A DNA stretch of 64,000 nt from CAZMGV01 sp964621525 [NCBI: uncultured bacterium] (GCA_964621525.1 CAZUMS010000023.1:9272-73271), one strand, 5' to 3'. Numbered from the stretch's first letter, positions 1 to 11,083 are shown. Made by a program: numbers and translations. The notes: generated by a model not told the origin, from the sequence alone.

Positions 1-909
1 GGACGTGCCGAGGCAGTCCGCGCCGGTGTCACCGCCGCCCAGAATCACGACATCCTTACCTTCGGCGGAGGGGAACTCCTCCGGCGGGATCTTGTCACCT
101 GCCTGCCGCTTGTTGGACGGCGTGAGAAAATCCATCGCGAAGTAGACACCCTTAAGGTCCCGGCCCGGAACGTTGAGATCGCGGGGGACCGTGGCGCCGG
201 TCGTCAGCACGATGGCGTTGAACTCCTTGCGGAGTTCGGCGGCCGTAACGTCCACGCCGACGTTTACGCCGGTCCGGAAAGTCACGCCCTCGGCCTTCAT
301 CTGCTCCATGCGCCGGTCGATCAGGTGCTTGCGCATCTTGAAGTCCGGAATGCCGTAACGGAGCAGGCCGCCGACCCGGTCGGCGCGCTCGAACAGTGTG
401 ACCTCGTGGCCCGCGCGGGCGAGCTGTTGGGCGGCGGCGAGACCCGCCGGGCCCGAGCCCACGACGGCAACCTTCTTGCCGGTCTTCGTCTTGGGCGGGA
501 GCGGCTTGATCCAGCCTTCGCGCCAGGCGTGGTCGATGATCGTCACCTCGATCTGCTTGATCGTGACGGCCGGCTGGTTGATGCCGAGCACGCAGGCGGC
601 CTCGCACGGGGCGGGGCAGATGCGGCCGGTGAATTCGGGGAAGTTGTTCGTCGCGTGGAGACGGTCGATGGCGTCCTTCCAGCGGCCCCGGTAGGTGAGA
701 TCGTTCCAGTCGGGGATGATGTTCCCCAGCGGGCAGCCGTTGTGGCAGAACGGGATGCCGCAATCCATGCAGCGGGAGGCCTGCTTCTGGAGCGTTTCCT
801 CGGGAAACGGCTGGTAGCATTCCTCGTAGTCGTGGATGCGCTCCTCGACGGGCCGGTAGCCCGGGAGCTGGCGCTCGGTAATCTTCAGGAATCCGGTCGG
901 GTCACCCAT
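1..909 (-). CDS. gltD: Glutamate synthase small subunit (partial, 3' end outside window)
   Basis: Small (beta) subunit of NADPH-dependent glutamate synthase. It takes electrons from NADPH through FAD and Fe-S clusters and passes them to GltB for glutamate formation from glutamine and 2-oxoglutarate. The N-terminal part shows the cysteine-rich Fe-S region ([10 protein letters not shown]...GCPLGN and [13 protein letters not shown]), then the FAD Rossmann motif [13 protein letters not shown] and the second nucleotide-binding motif [13 protein letters not shown] near the window edge. 303 codons are present; family members are about 480-500 residues, so about a third is missing. It lies 21 bases downstream of gltB on the same strand, as expected for a gltBD operon. 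Start chosen at the ATG giving [10 protein letters not shown]. Confidence 0.96.
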   Translation of the reverse strand, partial: MGDPTGFLKITERQLPGYRPVEERIHDYEECYQPFPEETLQKQASRCMDCGIPFCHNGCPLGNIIPDWNDLTYRGRWKDAIDRLHATNNFPEFTGRICPAPCEAACVLGINQPAVTIKQIEVTIIDHAWREGWIKPLPPKTKTGKKVAVVGSGPAGLAAAQQLARAGHEVTLFERADRVGGLLRYGIPDFKMRKHLIDRRMEQMKAEGVTFRTGVNVGVDVTAAELRKEFNAIVLTTGATVPRDLNVPGRDLKGVYFAMDFLTPSNKRQAGDKIPPEEFPSAEGKDVVILGGGDTGADCLGTS

Positions 910-930
910 GGAAATCTTCTCTCAACCTCC

Positions 931-3900
931 TCACCCGGCCGCAGCCTTGAGCTTCTGCTGCTCCAGAACGCGCCGGTAGTCGGTCGGCATCACCTTGACG
1001 AATTTGCCGCGAAGCTGCGCCCAGTCCTTGAGGACCCGGGCCGCCGCGTCGCTGCCGGTCAGTTTCGCGTGTTTCTCGACGAGGCCCTTCACGGTCTTCT
1101 CGTCGTCCTCGCCTTCGAAGCCGGATAACCCCACCATGCCGGTGTTGCAGCGGCCGGCGAAGTCGCCCGCCTCGTCCAGCACAAAGGCCACGCCGCCCGA
1201 CATGCCGGCGGCGAAATTGCGGCCCGTGCGTCCCAGAACGACCACGAGGCCCTTGGTCATGTACTCGCAGCCGTGGTCGCCCGTCCCCTCGACCACCGTC
1301 TGGACGCCCGAGTTGCGGACGGCAAACCGCTCGCCCGCGACACCCCGGAAGAACGCCTCGCCGCCCGTGGCGCCGTACAAGGCCACGTTGCCGATGACGA
1401 TGTTCTCGTCGGGGCGGAATTTCGAGCCCTTCGGCGGATAGACGATCACCGTGCCGCCCGAGAGGCCCTTGCCGCAGTAGTCGTTGGCGTCGCCCTCGAG
1501 TTCCAGCGTGACGCCCTTCGGAACGAATGCACCGAAGCTCTGTCCGGCCGAGCCGGTGAAACTGAAGTGGATCGTCCCGTCCGGGAGTCCCTTGTCCTCG
1601 TACTTCTTCGTGATCTCGTGACCGAGCCAGGTACCGGTCGCCCGGTCCACGTTGCGGATCTGGAGTTCGTGGCGGACCTTCTGACCCTTCTCGAGCGCCG
1701 GTTTCGCCAGCTCGATCAGCTTGTTGTCTAGCACCTTGTCGAGACCGTGGTCCTGCTTCTCGACGTTGAAACGGGCGGCCGAGGCGTCCGCTTTCGGGCG
1801 CGCGAGGATCCTCGACAGGTCGAGGCCGCCGGCCTTCCAGTGGTCGATGGCCCTTTTCATCTTCAGCACTTCGGCGTGACCCACCATCTCCTGGATGGTG
1901 CGGAAGCCGAGCTGAGCCATGAGTTCGCGGACTTCCTGGGCGATATACTCGAAAAAGTTCACGACGAACTCGGGTTTGCCGTTGAACCGGGCACGCAGAG
2001 CCGGGTCCTGCGTGGCGACGCCTACCGGGCAGGTGTTCAGATGGCAGACGCGCATCATGATGCAGCCCGAGACGACGAGCGGCGCCGTGGCGAAGCCGAA
2101 CTCCTCGGCTCCGAGCAGGGCGGCGATCACGACGTCGCGGCCTGTCTTCATGGAGCCGTCCGTCTGGACGACGACACGTCCGCGAAGGCCCTGTTCCACC
2201 AGCACCTGCTGGGTTTCGGCTAGGCCGAGTTCCCACGGCGCGCCGGCATGCTTGATGGAAGTGAGCGGCGATGCGCCCGTGCCCCCGTCATGGCCGGAGA
2301 TCAGGATGTGGTCGGCGTGCGCCTTGGCGACACCCGCCGCGACCGTGCCGACACCCACCTCGGCGACCAGCTTCACGCTGACCCGCGCCGAGGGGTTCGA
2401 GTTCTTGAGATCGAAGATGAGCTGCGCGAGATCCTCGATCGAATAGATGTCATGGTGCGGCGGCGGACTGATGAGTCCCACGCCGGGGGTCGAGCACCGC
2501 ACGCGGGCGATCACTTCGTCCACCTTGTGGCCGGGGAGCTGCCCGCCCTCGCCGGGCTTGGCGCCCTGTGCCATCTTGATCTGGAGCTCGTTGGCGTTCG
2601 TGAGGTAGTGGCTCGTGACGCCGAACCGGCCAGAGGCCACCTGCTTGATGGCGCTCCGCCGCCAGTCGCCGTTCGCGTCCGGCTTGAACCGCACCGGATC
2701 CTCGCCGCCCTCGCCCGTGTTCGACTTGCCGCCGATCCGGTTCATTGCGATGGCGAGGTTCTCGTGCGCCTCCTTGCTGATGGAGCCGAAGCTCATGGCG
2801 CCGGTGGCGAACCGCTTCATGATGCTCGCGGCGGGTTCGACTTCCTCGATCGGAACCGGAGTCCGCTGCTCGAATTCGAAGAGGCCGCGCAGGGTCGCCC
2901 GGTGCCTGGACTGCTCGTCGATCAGCTTCGTGTACTGCTTGAAGAGGTCGTACTTCTTCTCGCGGGTCGCGTGCTGGAGGCGCCACACCGTCTCCGGGTT
3001 GAAGAGATGGTACTCGCCGTCCCGCCGCCACTGGTACTCGCCGCCCCAGTCGAGGTCGGGCGTGGCGCTCAGCCGGTCGGAGAACGCCCGCGAATGGCGG
3101 CGCTCCACCTCGGCAGCGACTTCCTTCACGCCCGCGCCCTCGATCCGGGTGGCGGTCCAGGTGAAGTACTTGTCCACGAGTGCGCGGCTCAGGCCCACGG
3201 CCTCGAATATCTGGGCGCCGCGGTAGCTCTGGATCGTGGATATGCCCATCTTGGACATGACCTTCACGATGCCCTTCTGCGCCGCCTTGATGTAGTTCAC
3301 GACCGCCTTGCCGTGGTCGATCTCCTTCAGTTCGCCCGTACGGATCATGTCGTCCAGCGTCTCGAACGCCAGATACGGGTTGATCGCGCTCGCGCCGTAA
3401 CCGAGCAGCAGGCAGAAGTGGTGGACTTCACGCGCCTCGCCCGTCTCGATCACGAGACCGCAGCGGGTGCGGGTCTCGGCGCGCACCATGTGGTGGTGTA
3501 CGCCGGCCGTGGCGAGCAGCGCCGGGATCGGTACGAGGTTCTCGTTTGCGCCCCGGTCCGAGAGGATCACGATGTTGTAGCCGTCGCCGATCGCCTGCCC
3601 GGCGGCCGTGCACAGCTCTTCCATCGCTTTCTCGAGCCCCTGCCCGTCGGTACCCTTCGGGTAGAGCATGGGCAGGCGCTTCGCCTTGAACCCCTTGGAG
3701 TTCAGATGGGCGATCTGGGCCATCTGCTCATTGTCCAGTATCGGCCCCTTGAGACGGATCTGGTGGCAGCTTTCGGCTTCCGGCTTCAGGAGATTCCGCT
3801 CCGAACCCACGTTCGTATAGACGCTCGTGACCAGTTCCTCGCGGATGGCGTCGAGCGGCGGGTTCGTCACCTGCGCGAAGAGCTGCTTGAAGTAATCGTA

Positions 3901-5460
3901 CAGCATGCGCGGACGGTTGGAGAGCACCGCGAGAGGCGTGTCGGTTCCCATGGAACCGATCGCTTCCTCGCCGCCTTTCGCCATCGGACTGAGCAGGATT
4001 TTCCGGTCCTCGTGCGTATAGCCGAAGATGATGTTCCGCTGGACGACCGTGGCGTGATCGGGCTCGGGCACGCTGGGCGGCGGCGGGAGCTGGTCGAGCG
4101 TATGCAGGTGAGTCTTCAGCCAGTCGCCGTAGGGAAGCCGTTTCGAGATCTTTTCCTTGAGCTCCTCGTCGGCGACGATGCGGCCCTCGGTCATGTCCAC
4201 GAGGAACATGCGGCCCGGCTGGAGACGGCCCTTGATCTTCACCTTCTCCGGCGCGACGTCGTAGACGCCCACTTCGGAGGCCATGATCACAAGATCGTCG
4301 TCCGTCACGTAGTAGCGCGACGGGCGCAGGCCGTTGCGGTCCAGCACGGCACCGATCTGGTGGCCGTCGGTGAACGCGATCGAGGCCGGGCCGTCCCACG
4401 GCTCCATCAGGCACTCGTGGAAGGCGTAGAAGTCCTTCTTGAACTGCGGCATCGACGTGTGCTGCTGCCAGGCTTCGGGGATCAGCATCATCACCGCGTG
4501 AGGCAGCGGGTAGCCGCACATCACGAGGAACTCGAGCACGTTGTCGAGGCACGCCGAGTCGGAGCCGCCCGGCTGGATCACCGGGAAGAGATCCTGCATC
4601 TCGGCCTCGGAGAAATGGGCGCTCCGGGCGAGCGATTCCCGCGCATGCATCCAGTTGATGTTGCCCCGGAGCGTGTTGATCTCGCCGTTGTGGGCGAGCA
4701 TCCGGAACGGGTGCGCAAGATCCCACGATGGGAACGTGTTGGTCGAGAACCGGCTGTGCACGAGGGCAAGCGCCGTCACCATGTCCGGATCCAGAAGGTC
4801 CGGGTAATAGGCGTCCACCTGCTCGCTGGAGAGCATCCCCTTGTAGATGCAGAGCCGGGCCGAGAGACTGGCAAAGTAGAAGTCCTTCGCGTTCTTCAGG
4901 CCGAGCTTCGCGACGGCGTTCTCGCTCCGTCGGCGGGCGAGATAGAGCCGCCGCTCGTAGGCGAGTTCTTCCTTCAGGTCCGCCGGGCGGCTCACGAACA
5001 CCTGCTCCATGACGGGCTGGGCGTTCTTCGCCGAGGGGCCGATCATCGAATCGTCGACAGGAGTCTTGCGCCAGCCGAGCACGTTCATGCCGGCCCGCTC
5101 GACCTCGCGGTTCACGATGTCGCGGCAGTTCTCGCGGTCCTTGGCGTCCTGGGGGAGCGACACCATGCCGACGGCATACTGCCCCTCGCCGGGAAGCTGG
5201 ACGCCGGCCGCTTTCATGACCTTCACAAAGAAGGCGTGCGGAACCTGGAGCAGCACGCCCGCGCCGTCACCCGTGTTCGTCTCGCAGCCGCAGGCACCCC
5301 GGTGGGCAAGGCGCTTCAGGATCTCGAGGGCGTCCTTGAGGATTGCGTGCGACTTCCGGCCCTTGAGGTGCGCGATAAAACCGACGCCACAGCCGTCGCT
5401 CTCGAACGCCTCACTGTGGAGACCCTCGCCGGCAAACTGGTTCGGGGGCAGATGACGCAT
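931..5460 (-). CDS. gltB: Glutamate synthase large subunit
   Basis: Large (alpha) subunit of glutamate synthase, 1509 residues, full length for the family. The N-terminal Ntn amidotransferase domain has its catalytic cysteine at residue 24 (DGCGVGF) after a 23-residue propeptide that is presumably removed. A central domain is followed by the FMN-binding synthase domain, with the 3Fe-4S ligands in [19 protein letters not shown], and a C-terminal beta-helix (GXXGXXXG-type repeats such as [14 protein letters not shown]). Ammonia released at the N-terminus is channelled to 2-oxoglutarate at the FMN site. First gene of gltBD. A palindrome (GTATACTGTATAC) lies 74 bases upstream of the ATG and may be an operator. 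Confidence 0.98.
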   Translation of the reverse strand: MRHLPPNQFAGEGLHSEAFESDGCGVGFIAHLKGRKSHAILKDALEILKRLAHRGACGCETNTGDGAGVLLQVPHAFFVKVMKAAGVQLPGEGQYAVGMVSLPQDAKDRENCRDIVNREVERAGMNVLGWRKTPVDDSMIGPSAKNAQPVMEQVFVSRPADLKEELAYERRLYLARRRSENAVAKLGLKNAKDFYFASLSARLCIYKGMLSSEQVDAYYPDLLDPDMVTALALVHSRFSTNTFPSWDLAHPFRMLAHNGEINTLRGNINWMHARESLARSAHFSEAEMQDLFPVIQPGGSDSACLDNVLEFLVMCGYPLPHAVMMLIPEAWQQHTSMPQFKKDFYAFHECLMEPWDGPASIAFTDGHQIGAVLDRNGLRPSRYYVTDDDLVIMASEVGVYDVAPEKVKIKGRLQPGRMFLVDMTEGRIVADEELKEKISKRLPYGDWLKTHLHTLDQLPPPPSVPEPDHATVVQRNIIFGYTHEDRKILLSPMAKGGEEAIGSMGTDTPLAVLSNRPRMLYDYFKQLFAQVTNPPLDAIREELVTSVYTNVGSERNLLKPEAESCHQIRLKGPILDNEQMAQIAHLNSKGFKAKRLPMLYPKGTDGQGLEKAMEELCTAAGQAIGDGYNIVILSDRGANENLVPIPALLATAGVHHHMVRAETRTRCGLVIETGEAREVHHFCLLLGYGASAINPYLAFETLDDMIRTGELKEIDHGKAVVNYIKAAQKGIVKVMSKMGISTIQSYRGAQIFEAVGLSRALVDKYFTWTATRIEGAGVKEVAAEVERRHSRAFSDRLSATPDLDWGGEYQWRRDGEYHLFNPETVWRLQHATREKKYDLFKQYTKLIDEQSRHRATLRGLFEFEQRTPVPIEEVEPAASIMKRFATGAMSFGSISKEAHENLAIAMNRIGGKSNTGEGGEDPVRFKPDANGDWRRSAIKQVASGRFGVTSHYLTNANELQIKMAQGAKPGEGGQLPGHKVDEVIARVRCSTPGVGLISPPPHHDIYSIEDLAQLIFDLKNSNPSARVSVKLVAEVGVGTVAAGVAKAHADHILISGHDGGTGASPLTSIKHAGAPWELGLAETQQVLVEQGLRGRVVVQTDGSMKTGRDVVIAALLGAEEFGFATAPLVVSGCIMMRVCHLNTCPVGVATQDPALRARFNGKPEFVVNFFEYIAQEVRELMAQLGFRTIQEMVGHAEVLKMKRAIDHWKAGGLDLSRILARPKADASAARFNVEKQDHGLDKVLDNKLIELAKPALEKGQKVRHELQIRNVDRATGTWLGHEITKKYEDKGLPDGTIHFSFTGSAGQSFGAFVPKGVTLELEGDANDYCGKGLSGGTVIVYPPKGSKFRPDENIVIGNVALYGATGGEAFFRGVAGERFAVRNSGVQTVVEGTGDHGCEYMTKGLVVVLGRTGRNFAAGMSGGVAFVLDEAGDFAGRCNTGMVGLSGFEGEDDEKTVKGLVEKHAKLTGSDAAARVLKDWAQLRGKFVKVMPTDYRRVLEQQKLKAAAG

Positions 5461-5874
5461 GACTCGCTCGCACTCCTCACCGGTTCCCGGCGGGCGGCGC
5501 CGTTATTTAAACGCCGTTTCCACGTCCGGGTCCGTATACTGTATACAGCGCGTCCGGGGGCACTTCCCCCTTGGCGGGCCTCCGGGCGGCACCGCCACTC
5601 GCTTTCGTCGGGATCTATTTCACTAAAGAAGAAACGCCACCCGGACAAACAGCATATCGCAATGACGCGCTGCGTGCCAAGGCCGCGGATCAATTCCCCA
5701 AGGACACCCGCGAACCTTTTTGCACGTAACACCCTCTGGCCGGGAGACCTTTATCAAGCATTCCGGCCAAGGGGCACCAAAACTAGCTGAGCCGTGGGGT
5801 ATTGCAAGGGGGGCCGGAAAAGGGGCCCCGCCGGGGGCTTAAACCAGCTGCTGCAGGGCCCGGATGGGGCTGTT
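5461..5874. other. Intergenic region upstream of gltB
   Basis: About 410 bases with no convincing gene, between the gltB start and the stop of the MFS gene, both on the minus strand. It holds the gltB promoter region, including the palindrome at 5534-5548. A short GC-rich hairpin (GCCCC-CGGC-GGGGC at 5825-5838), followed on the minus strand by CCCTTTT, may terminate transcription of the MFS gene, but the stem is only 5 bp. Confidence 0.5.
5534..5548. promoter_or_regulatory. Palindromic operator candidate upstream of gltB
   Basis: GTATACTGTATACAG contains the perfect 10-bp palindrome CTGTATACAG. The 13 bases ATACTGTATACAG recur exactly at 14907-14919 upstream of the Tat-exported cupredoxin-like gene. 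The recurrence and dyad symmetry point to a shared transcription factor; the identity of that factor cannot be read from the window. Confidence 0.5.
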
Positions 5875-7131
5875 TCAGGCCGTTACCCCTTCGGGCGGAC
5901 GGACGTCCTCGTAACGGTTCACCGTGCGCAGTTCAGGGAATCTCCAGACGAATACGGCGACGACAAGAAGCGTACCGATCCCTCCGATAACGACCGCCGG
6001 GACCGGCCCCCACCAGGCAGCCGTGACGCCCGACTCGAACTCTCCGAGCTGGTTCGAGGCGCCGATAAAAATCATGTTCACGGCGCTCACGCGGCCGCGC
6101 ATCTCGTCCGGCGTCGAGAGCTGCACGAGAGTCTGACGGACGACGACACTGATCATGTCGGCGGCACCCAGCACCGCAAGGAACATCAGCGACAGCGGAA
6201 AGCTCCTCGACAGTCCGAATGCGACGGTGGCGAGCCCGAAAATCGCCACACAGGCAAACATCTTCGGGCCGATCCTCCGCTCGAGCGGAAACCGGTGGAG
6301 CCACAGGGCGACGAGCGCCGCCCCGGCCGCCGGAGCGCAGCGCAGGAGACCGAGGCCCGTGGGACCGGCGGCCAGGATGTCCTTCGCATAGACCGGCAGG
6401 AGCGCCACCGCCCCGCCCAGCAGCACCGCGAACAGATCCAGCGAGATCGCGCCGAGCACAACCCGCTGGCTCCGGACGAATTTCACGCCCGCGAGCAGCG
6501 TCTCCAGCGACACGGCACGCTTCTCGAGCCGCCCGGTGCGGACGGTGATCATCGACATGAGTGCGGCCCCCGCGACTCCCATGACCGCCGCGCTGATATA
6601 GATCGCCTCGGGTCCGCCCGTGAGCGCATACAGCGCTCCGCCGGCGGCGGGGCCCGCGATGCTGGCGATCTGGAACGCGGTGGAGCCCATCACGACCGCC
6701 TTGCCGAAGATCTTCTCCGGAACGAGGTGCGGAAGCAGGGACTGGCTCGCAGGGGCGGCGAAGGCGTTCGCCGTACCCACAAGGAAGATCACGGCGAAGA
6801 TGGGCCAGACTCCCCATGCGGGGAAAAATACCGTGAGTGCCAGAAGCGTCGAGCAGGCAACTTCACCCGCATAGCAGGAGATGACGAGCCTGCGCCGGTC
6901 GAACCGGTCGGCCGCGTGGCCGGTAAACAGGATGAACCCCGCCGCCGGAAGGAACTGGACGAGACCGATGTAGCCGAGATGAAGCGCGCTGCCCGTGACG
7001 CTGTAGACATGCCAGCCGACGGCAACCGCCTGCATCTGGATCGCCATCGACATGAGCAGCCGGGCCGCCAGGAAAAACCGGTAGTTCCGGTGGGAAAACA
7101 GGGAATCGGGATCGGACGAGACTGAGTCCAT
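5875..7131 (-). CDS. MFS transporter (EntS/DUF894-like exporter)
   Basis: 418-residue polytopic membrane protein of the major facilitator superfamily, close in pattern to the MFS_3/enterobactin-exporter-like group. Twelve hydrophobic segments can be traced. The loop between helices 2 and 3 carries the MFS signature GHAADRFDRRR, and helix regions are rich in GAG and GPAAGG patterns. The substrate cannot be inferred. It is the last gene of the rpsB-tsf-pyrH-frr-uppS run on the minus strand, 81 bases after uppS, where many bacteria carry cdsA and dxr; here those are absent. Start chosen at ATG 7131 (MDSVSSDPDS), just before the first helix. Confidence 0.88.
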   Translation of the reverse strand: MDSVSSDPDSLFSHRNYRFFLAARLLMSMAIQMQAVAVGWHVYSVTGSALHLGYIGLVQFLPAAGFILFTGHAADRFDRRRLVISCYAGEVACSTLLALTVFFPAWGVWPIFAVIFLVGTANAFAAPASQSLLPHLVPEKIFGKAVVMGSTAFQIASIAGPAAGGALYALTGGPEAIYISAAVMGVAGAALMSMITVRTGRLEKRAVSLETLLAGVKFVRSQRVVLGAISLDLFAVLLGGAVALLPVYAKDILAAGPTGLGLLRCAPAAGAALVALWLHRFPLERRIGPKMFACVAIFGLATVAFGLSRSFPLSLMFLAVLGAADMISVVVRQTLVQLSTPDEMRGRVSAVNMIFIGASNQLGEFESGVTAAWWGPVPAVVIGGIGTLLVVAVFVWRFPELRTVNRYEDVRPPEGVTA

Positions 7132-7212
7132 GGAGGTTCCGGTCCCTCTGGGCCGGACGCCTCAGACGTAACCGGCCCCGGTACCGGGGAGCAAACGGCG
7201 CGAAAGGGGCTC

Positions 7213-7995
7213 TTACTTCTTTCTCTCGTCCTTGAGCTGCTCGCCGGTCTTGCCGAAGCGGCGCTGGCGGCTGGAGTAGTTCTCGAACGCCTCGACGAGG
7301 TGGCGCTTCCGGAAGTCGGGCCAGAACACCTTCGAGAAGTAGATCTCGGCATAGGCGAGCTGCCAGAGCAGGAAGTTCGAGATACGCATCTCGCCGCTCG
7401 TGCGGATCAGAAGGTCCGGGTCCGGCATGCCGGCGGTGTAGAGGTGCGAAGAAATCAGGCCATCGTCGATATTTTCGGGCTTGAGCGTCCCCTGCTGCAC
7501 GCGCCGGGCGATGATCTGGATGCCGCGGACGATCTCCGCCCGGGAGCCGTACGAAACGGCCAGCGTCAGCACCATCCCCTTGCACTGGGCGGTATTGGTC
7601 ATGACCGATTCGAGATGGTTGCGCACGCCCTTGGGGAGCTGGTCCAGTTCACCGATGGCGTTCAGCCGGATCCCCTGGTCGATGAGTTCCTTCTCCTCGA
7701 TGAGAAGGTACTCGTCCAGCATGTGCATGAGGGCGGAGACTTCGGGCCGTGGCCGGTTCCAGTTCTCGGTCGAGAACGCGTAGAGCGTAAGGTACTTGAC
7801 GCCGAGTTCGGCGCACGACTGCACAGCCGACCGGACTGCTTTCACGCCCTCGCGGTGGCCCAGCACGCGGGGGTAACCACGCGCCTGCGCCCAGCGGCCG
7901 TTGCCATCCATGATGATGGCCACGTGCCGGGGCACTTTCAGTTCTTCGGCCGCAGCCGCGGACTTGGTTCGGGATCTGACCGCCATGGGAGTCAT
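7213..7995 (-). CDS. uppS: Isoprenyl transferase (undecaprenyl diphosphate synthase)
   Basis: cis-Prenyltransferase adding isopentenyl units to farnesyl diphosphate to make the C55 lipid carrier for peptidoglycan and O-antigen. The signature HVAIIMDGNGRWAQ near residue 25 contains the Mg-binding aspartate. LTLYAFSTENWNRP and RTSGEMRISNFLLWQLAYAE are the other conserved family blocks. Length (260 aa) is normal. Two starts are possible: ATG 7995 (MTPMAVR) or ATG 7986 (MAVRSRT); both lie in a short non-conserved leader. Follows frr by 49 bases in the translation/envelope cluster. Confidence 0.96.
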   Translation of the reverse strand: MTPMAVRSRTKSAAAAEELKVPRHVAIIMDGNGRWAQARGYPRVLGHREGVKAVRSAVQSCAELGVKYLTLYAFSTENWNRPRPEVSALMHMLDEYLLIEEKELIDQGIRLNAIGELDQLPKGVRNHLESVMTNTAQCKGMVLTLAVSYGSRAEIVRGIQIIARRVQQGTLKPENIDDGLISSHLYTAGMPDPDLLIRTSGEMRISNFLLWQLAYAEIYFSKVFWPDFRKRHLVEAFENYSSRQRRFGKTGEQLKDERKK

Positions 7996-8044
7996 TGTCC
8001 CCGATGGACGGGAAAAAACAAAGGGGGAAGCGCGGAGCCGGAGA

Positions 8045-8605
8045 TCAGCCGCCCGTGATCTCCGTTTCCTTGTTCTTCAGCATGGCGTCGACCTTCTTGC
8101 CGGCGTCATCCACGGTGGCCTGCACCTTCGCGGTGCCCTTCTTCACGTCGTCCTGGGACGCCTGCTTGTTCTTCTCGAGATTCTTGAACCCGTCGTTGGC
8201 CTTCTGCCGGGCGTGACGGATCGACACCTTGCAGTTCTCGGCCATCTGCTTGGCCAGCTTGGCGAGCTCCTTGCGCCGGTCGGCGGTGAGTTCCGGCAGC
8301 ACGATGCGGATCAGCTTGCCGTCGTTCACCGGCGTGATGCCGAGTTCGCTCGTCATGATCCCCTTCTCGATAGAGGCGATCTGCGACGGATCGAACGGCG
8401 TGATGGCGATGGTGCGGGCGTCCTGCACCGTCACGGTGGCGCAGGCTTTCAGCGGCATCGGCTGGCCGTAGACCTCGATCTTGAGGTTGTCCACCAGCGA
8501 AGGGTGCGCCCGGCCGGTGCGGATGCCCGCGAAATCGCGGCCCAGCACGTCCATGGCCGCCTTGATGCCGTCGTTGAGATCCTTGAAAATCGCGTCCTGG
8601 CTCAT
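8045..8605 (-). CDS. frr: Ribosome recycling factor
   Basis: 186-residue ribosome recycling factor, which with EF-G splits the post-termination ribosome. Two-domain pattern: three-helix bundle ends plus a central beta domain (IRTGRAHPSLVDNLKIEVYG and PLKACATVTVQDARTIAITPFD). The start is ATG 8605 (MSQDAIF): GGAGG lies 8 bases upstream, whereas the TTG two codons earlier would leave no spacer. Follows pyrH by 18 bases. Length is standard. Confidence 0.97.
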   Translation of the reverse strand: MSQDAIFKDLNDGIKAAMDVLGRDFAGIRTGRAHPSLVDNLKIEVYGQPMPLKACATVTVQDARTIAITPFDPSQIASIEKGIMTSELGITPVNDGKLIRIVLPELTADRRKELAKLAKQMAENCKVSIRHARQKANDGFKNLEKNKQASQDDVKKGTAKVQATVDDAGKKVDAMLKNKETEITGG

Positions 8606-8623
8606 CGCCAAACCCTCCCTGAA

Positions 8624-9346
8624 TCAGGCCTTTTCCGAAACGAGCGTACCGACCTTCTCGCCCATGATCACCTTGCGGATGTTCCCGGACTTGTGCAGGT
8701 CGAACACGACGATGGGGAGCTTCGTGTCCATCGCCATGGCGAAGGCCGTCGCATCCATCACCTTGAGGTCCTTGTGAAGAGCGTCGCGGAACGTCACATG
8801 ATCGAACCGGACGGCATTTTTGTTCTTCACCGGATCGGAGTCGTAGATCCCGTCCACCTTCGTGGCCTTCAGGATTACCTCGGCGCCGATCTCGTTCGCC
8901 CGGAGCGCCGCGGTCGTGTCGGTGGTGAAATACGGGTTGCCGGTGCCGGCGGCGAAGATCACGACACGGTTCTTCTCGAGGTGCCGGATCGCGCGGCGGC
9001 GGATGTAGGGCTCCGCCACGGCGTCCATGCGGATCGCCGACTGGACCCGGGTCGGCACCCCGGCCCGCTCCAGCGAGTCCTGGAGCGCCAGCGCGTTGAT
9101 CACCGTCGCCATCATGCCCATGTAATCGGCTGTGGAGCGGTCCATCCCCCTGGAGGAACCCGACAGGCCCCGGAAGATGTTGCCGCCCCCGATGACGATG
9201 GCGAGCGAGACGCCCATGCCGACGATCTCGGCGATTTCCTGGGAAATCCGCTCCAGCGTCGCGGGATCGAGCCCGTAACCGGCGTCTCCCTGAAGGGCCT
9301 CGCCGGACAGTTTCAGCAGTACTCGTTTGAAGGCAGGTTTCGGCAC
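8624..9346 (-). CDS. pyrH: Uridylate kinase (UMP kinase)
   Basis: Hexameric bacterial UMP kinase of the amino-acid kinase fold, converting UMP to UDP with ATP. Conserved blocks: [13 protein letters not shown] at the N-terminus, [11 protein letters not shown] (phosphate binding), [17 protein letters not shown], and the ATP-site [15 protein letters not shown]. 240 residues, normal length. The start codon is GTG ([11 protein letters not shown]), with GAGAA about 6 bases upstream. Lies between tsf and frr, its usual place. Confidence 0.97.
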   Translation of the reverse strand: MPKPAFKRVLLKLSGEALQGDAGYGLDPATLERISQEIAEIVGMGVSLAIVIGGGNIFRGLSGSSRGMDRSTADYMGMMATVINALALQDSLERAGVPTRVQSAIRMDAVAEPYIRRRAIRHLEKNRVVIFAAGTGNPYFTTDTTAALRANEIGAEVILKATKVDGIYDSDPVKNKNAVRFDHVTFRDALHKDLKVMDATAFAMAMDTKLPIVVFDLHKSGNIRKVIMGEKVGTLVSEKA

Positions 9347-9401
9347 GGGAATTCTCTAGCCCGCTGGCCGCGCGGCGTCCAGTGGGGCGGCGGGAAACGC
9401 A

Positions 9402-9436
9402 GAACGGCCCGCCCCCTGCCGGGGAACGGGCCGTTC
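9402..9436 (-). terminator. Intercistronic hairpin tsf-pyrH
   Basis: Perfect inverted repeat GAACGGCCCG / CGGGCCGTTC separated by 15 bases, located between the tsf stop and the pyrH start. No uridine run follows on the minus strand, so it is more likely an attenuator or mRNA-stability hairpin than a full terminator; pyrH and frr probably receive read-through. Confidence 0.55.
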
Positions 9437-9456
9437 ATGAAAGGGGCGGCTGACGC

Positions 9457-10146
9457 TCAGTTCTTCTGGGTGGCGGCCACCTGTGCGGCCACTTCTTCCG
9501 CCAGGTTCGTGGTCTTCTTCTCTATGCCTTCGCCGAGCTGGAACCGGTTGAAGCGGCGGATGACGATGTTTTCGCCGATCTTGGCCACCTTCTCGGAGAG
9601 GATGTCCTTGATCTTCTTGTCCTTGCCGTAGACGTCCGTCTTCACGTGGAACTGCTCGAGGAGGACGACTTCCGTGAGGTGCTTGGCGATCTTGCCCTTC
9701 ACGATCTCTTCCAGGACCTTCTCGGGCTTCTTGGAGTTTTTCGGGTCTTCCTTGAGCTGCGCGATAAAGATTTCCTTCTGCTTGGCGAGGTAGACCGGGT
9801 CCACTTCCTCCTCGCGCACGCAGATCGGGCTCATGGCCGCGATGTGCATGGCGATGTCCTTGCAGAAGCCCTGGAACTCGTCCGTCTTCGCCACGAAGTC
9901 GGTCTCGCAGTTCACTTCCAGCAGCACGCCGATCTTGCCGCCGGCATGGATGTACGAAACGACGGCGCCTTCGGAGGCCGTGCGGCCGGCCTTCTTGGCG
10001 GCGGCGGCGAGGCCCTTCTTCTTGAGCACCTCGATGGCCTTCTCGAGATCGCCGCCCGCTTCCGTGAGGGCGTTCTTGCAGTCGAGCATGCCGGCGCCGG
10101 TGCGCTCGCGGAGATCCTTAACGTCTGTTGCCTTGATGTCTGCCAT
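9457..10146 (-). CDS. tsf: Translation elongation factor Ts
   Basis: Guanine-nucleotide exchange factor for EF-Tu. The N-terminal UBA-like domain (IKATDVKDLRERTGAGMLDCKNAL) is followed by the EF-Tu-binding core containing LLEVNCETDFVAKTDEF. At 229 residues it is a compact version with one reduced core subdomain compared with the 283-residue E. coli protein; such short forms are common outside Gammaproteobacteria. The C-terminus ends in a short alanine-rich stretch (EEVAAQVAATQKN). Lies directly downstream of rpsB. Confidence 0.97.
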   Translation of the reverse strand: MADIKATDVKDLRERTGAGMLDCKNALTEAGGDLEKAIEVLKKKGLAAAAKKAGRTASEGAVVSYIHAGGKIGVLLEVNCETDFVAKTDEFQGFCKDIAMHIAAMSPICVREEEVDPVYLAKQKEIFIAQLKEDPKNSKKPEKVLEEIVKGKIAKHLTEVVLLEQFHVKTDVYGKDKKIKDILSEKVAKIGENIVIRRFNRFQLGEGIEKKTTNLAEEVAAQVAATQKN

Positions 10147-10192
10147 GTTGGGTCACCTGTGTCCTTGATAATCGGGTATGGATACGCGGACG

Positions 10193-10219
10193 GCCCGCCC
10201 CGGCCTTCAGGCCGCGGGC
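10193..10219 (-). terminator. Intercistronic hairpin rpsB-tsf
   Basis: Nested inverted repeat GCCCGC-CCC-GGCC-TTCA-GGCC-GCGGGC between the rpsB stop and the tsf start. There is no U tract. Comparable rpsB-tsf hairpins in other bacteria give partial attenuation; here that is inference. Confidence 0.5.
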
Positions 10220-10246
10220 GGAACCGGACACGCGGGAAATAACGGG

Positions 10247-11083
10247 TCAGCTCGGGGCAGGTTCGGCCGCCGGAGCCGCCGCCTTGGCCTCTTCTTCCAG
10301 CTCGTCCTTGTCGTAGGACGAGTAGTGCTTGAGGCCTTCCGGGACGGGCGTGCCGAGGTCGTCGTCCGAGACGGTTTCGCCGGTGCGGCGCTTGTCGTCG
10401 AATGCCTTGCGGCCCTCGATGCAGGCGTCGGCGATCTTCGATGTGAAGAGCGCGATGGCGCGGATCGCATCGTCATTACCAGGGATGATCTTCTCGATGG
10501 AGTCCGGATCGCAGTTCGTGTCGACCACGGCGACGACCGGGATGCCGATGCGGGCGGCTTCCTTGACGGCGATCGCCTCCTTGTTCGTGTCAATCACGAA
10601 CAGGGCCTTGGGCAGGCGGGTCATTTCGCGGATGCCGCCCAGGTTTTCCTTCAGCTTTTCCATCTCGCGCTTGAGGATGATGCCTTCCTTCTTGGTCAGC
10701 TTCTCGATGGTGCCGTCCTCGAACCACTTCTCGATTTCCTTGAGGCGGTTGATCGAGCTCGAGACGGTCGTGAAGTTCGTGAGCGTGCCGCCCAGCCACC
10801 GGTTGTTCACGTAGAACATGCCGGCGCGCTCGGCTTCGGCCTTCACGACTTCGGCGGCCTGCTTCTTGGTGCCAACGAACAGGATCGTGCCGCCGCGGGC
10901 GGCGATGTCGGAGACATAGGCGTAGGCGTCCTCGAACATCGTGACCGTCTGCTGGAGATCGACGATATGGATGCCGTTCCGGGCGCCGTAGATGAACTTC
11001 TTCATCTTGGGGTTCCAGCGGCGGGTCTGGTGGCCGAAGTGTACGCCGGCCTCGAGCAGCTGCTTCATCTGGATAACGGACAT
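10247..11083 (-). CDS. rpsB: 30S ribosomal protein S2
   Basis: Small-subunit protein S2. Conserved blocks include [39 protein letters not shown] sequence, [11 protein letters not shown] and [15 protein letters not shown]. The frame is open for another 118 codons upstream, but the family start is MSVIQMK at ATG 11083, preceded by GGGAAA. 278 residues: the conserved core ends near residue 230 and the rest is a variable tail ending [12 protein letters not shown]. First gene of the rpsB-tsf-pyrH-frr-uppS cluster. Confidence 0.97.
   Translation of the reverse strand: MSVIQMKQLLEAGVHFGHQTRRWNPKMKKFIYGARNGIHIVDLQQTVTMFEDAYAYVSDIAARGGTILFVGTKKQAAEVVKAEAERAGMFYVNNRWLGGTLTNFTTVSSSINRLKEIEKWFEDGTIEKLTKKEGIILKREMEKLKENLGGIREMTRLPKALFVIDTNKEAIAVKEAARIGIPVVAVVDTNCDPDSIEKIIPGNDDAIRAIALFTSKIADACIEGRKAFDDKRRTGETVSDDDLGTPVPEGLKHYSSYDKDELEEEAKAAAPAAEPAPS

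Noticed and set aside
5534-5548. LexA box, because CTGT...ACAG halves are present
   Set aside because: The half-sites are separated by 2 bases, not the 8 of the CTGT-N8-ACAG LexA box, and neither downstream gene is an SOS gene.
2248-5790. Open frame of 1180 codons on the plus strand opposite gltB
   Set aside because: It is an antisense shadow of a highly conserved GC-rich gene; the minus-strand product is unmistakably GltB, and the opposite frame has no recognisable domain and an Arg/His/Leu-rich composition typical of such shadows.
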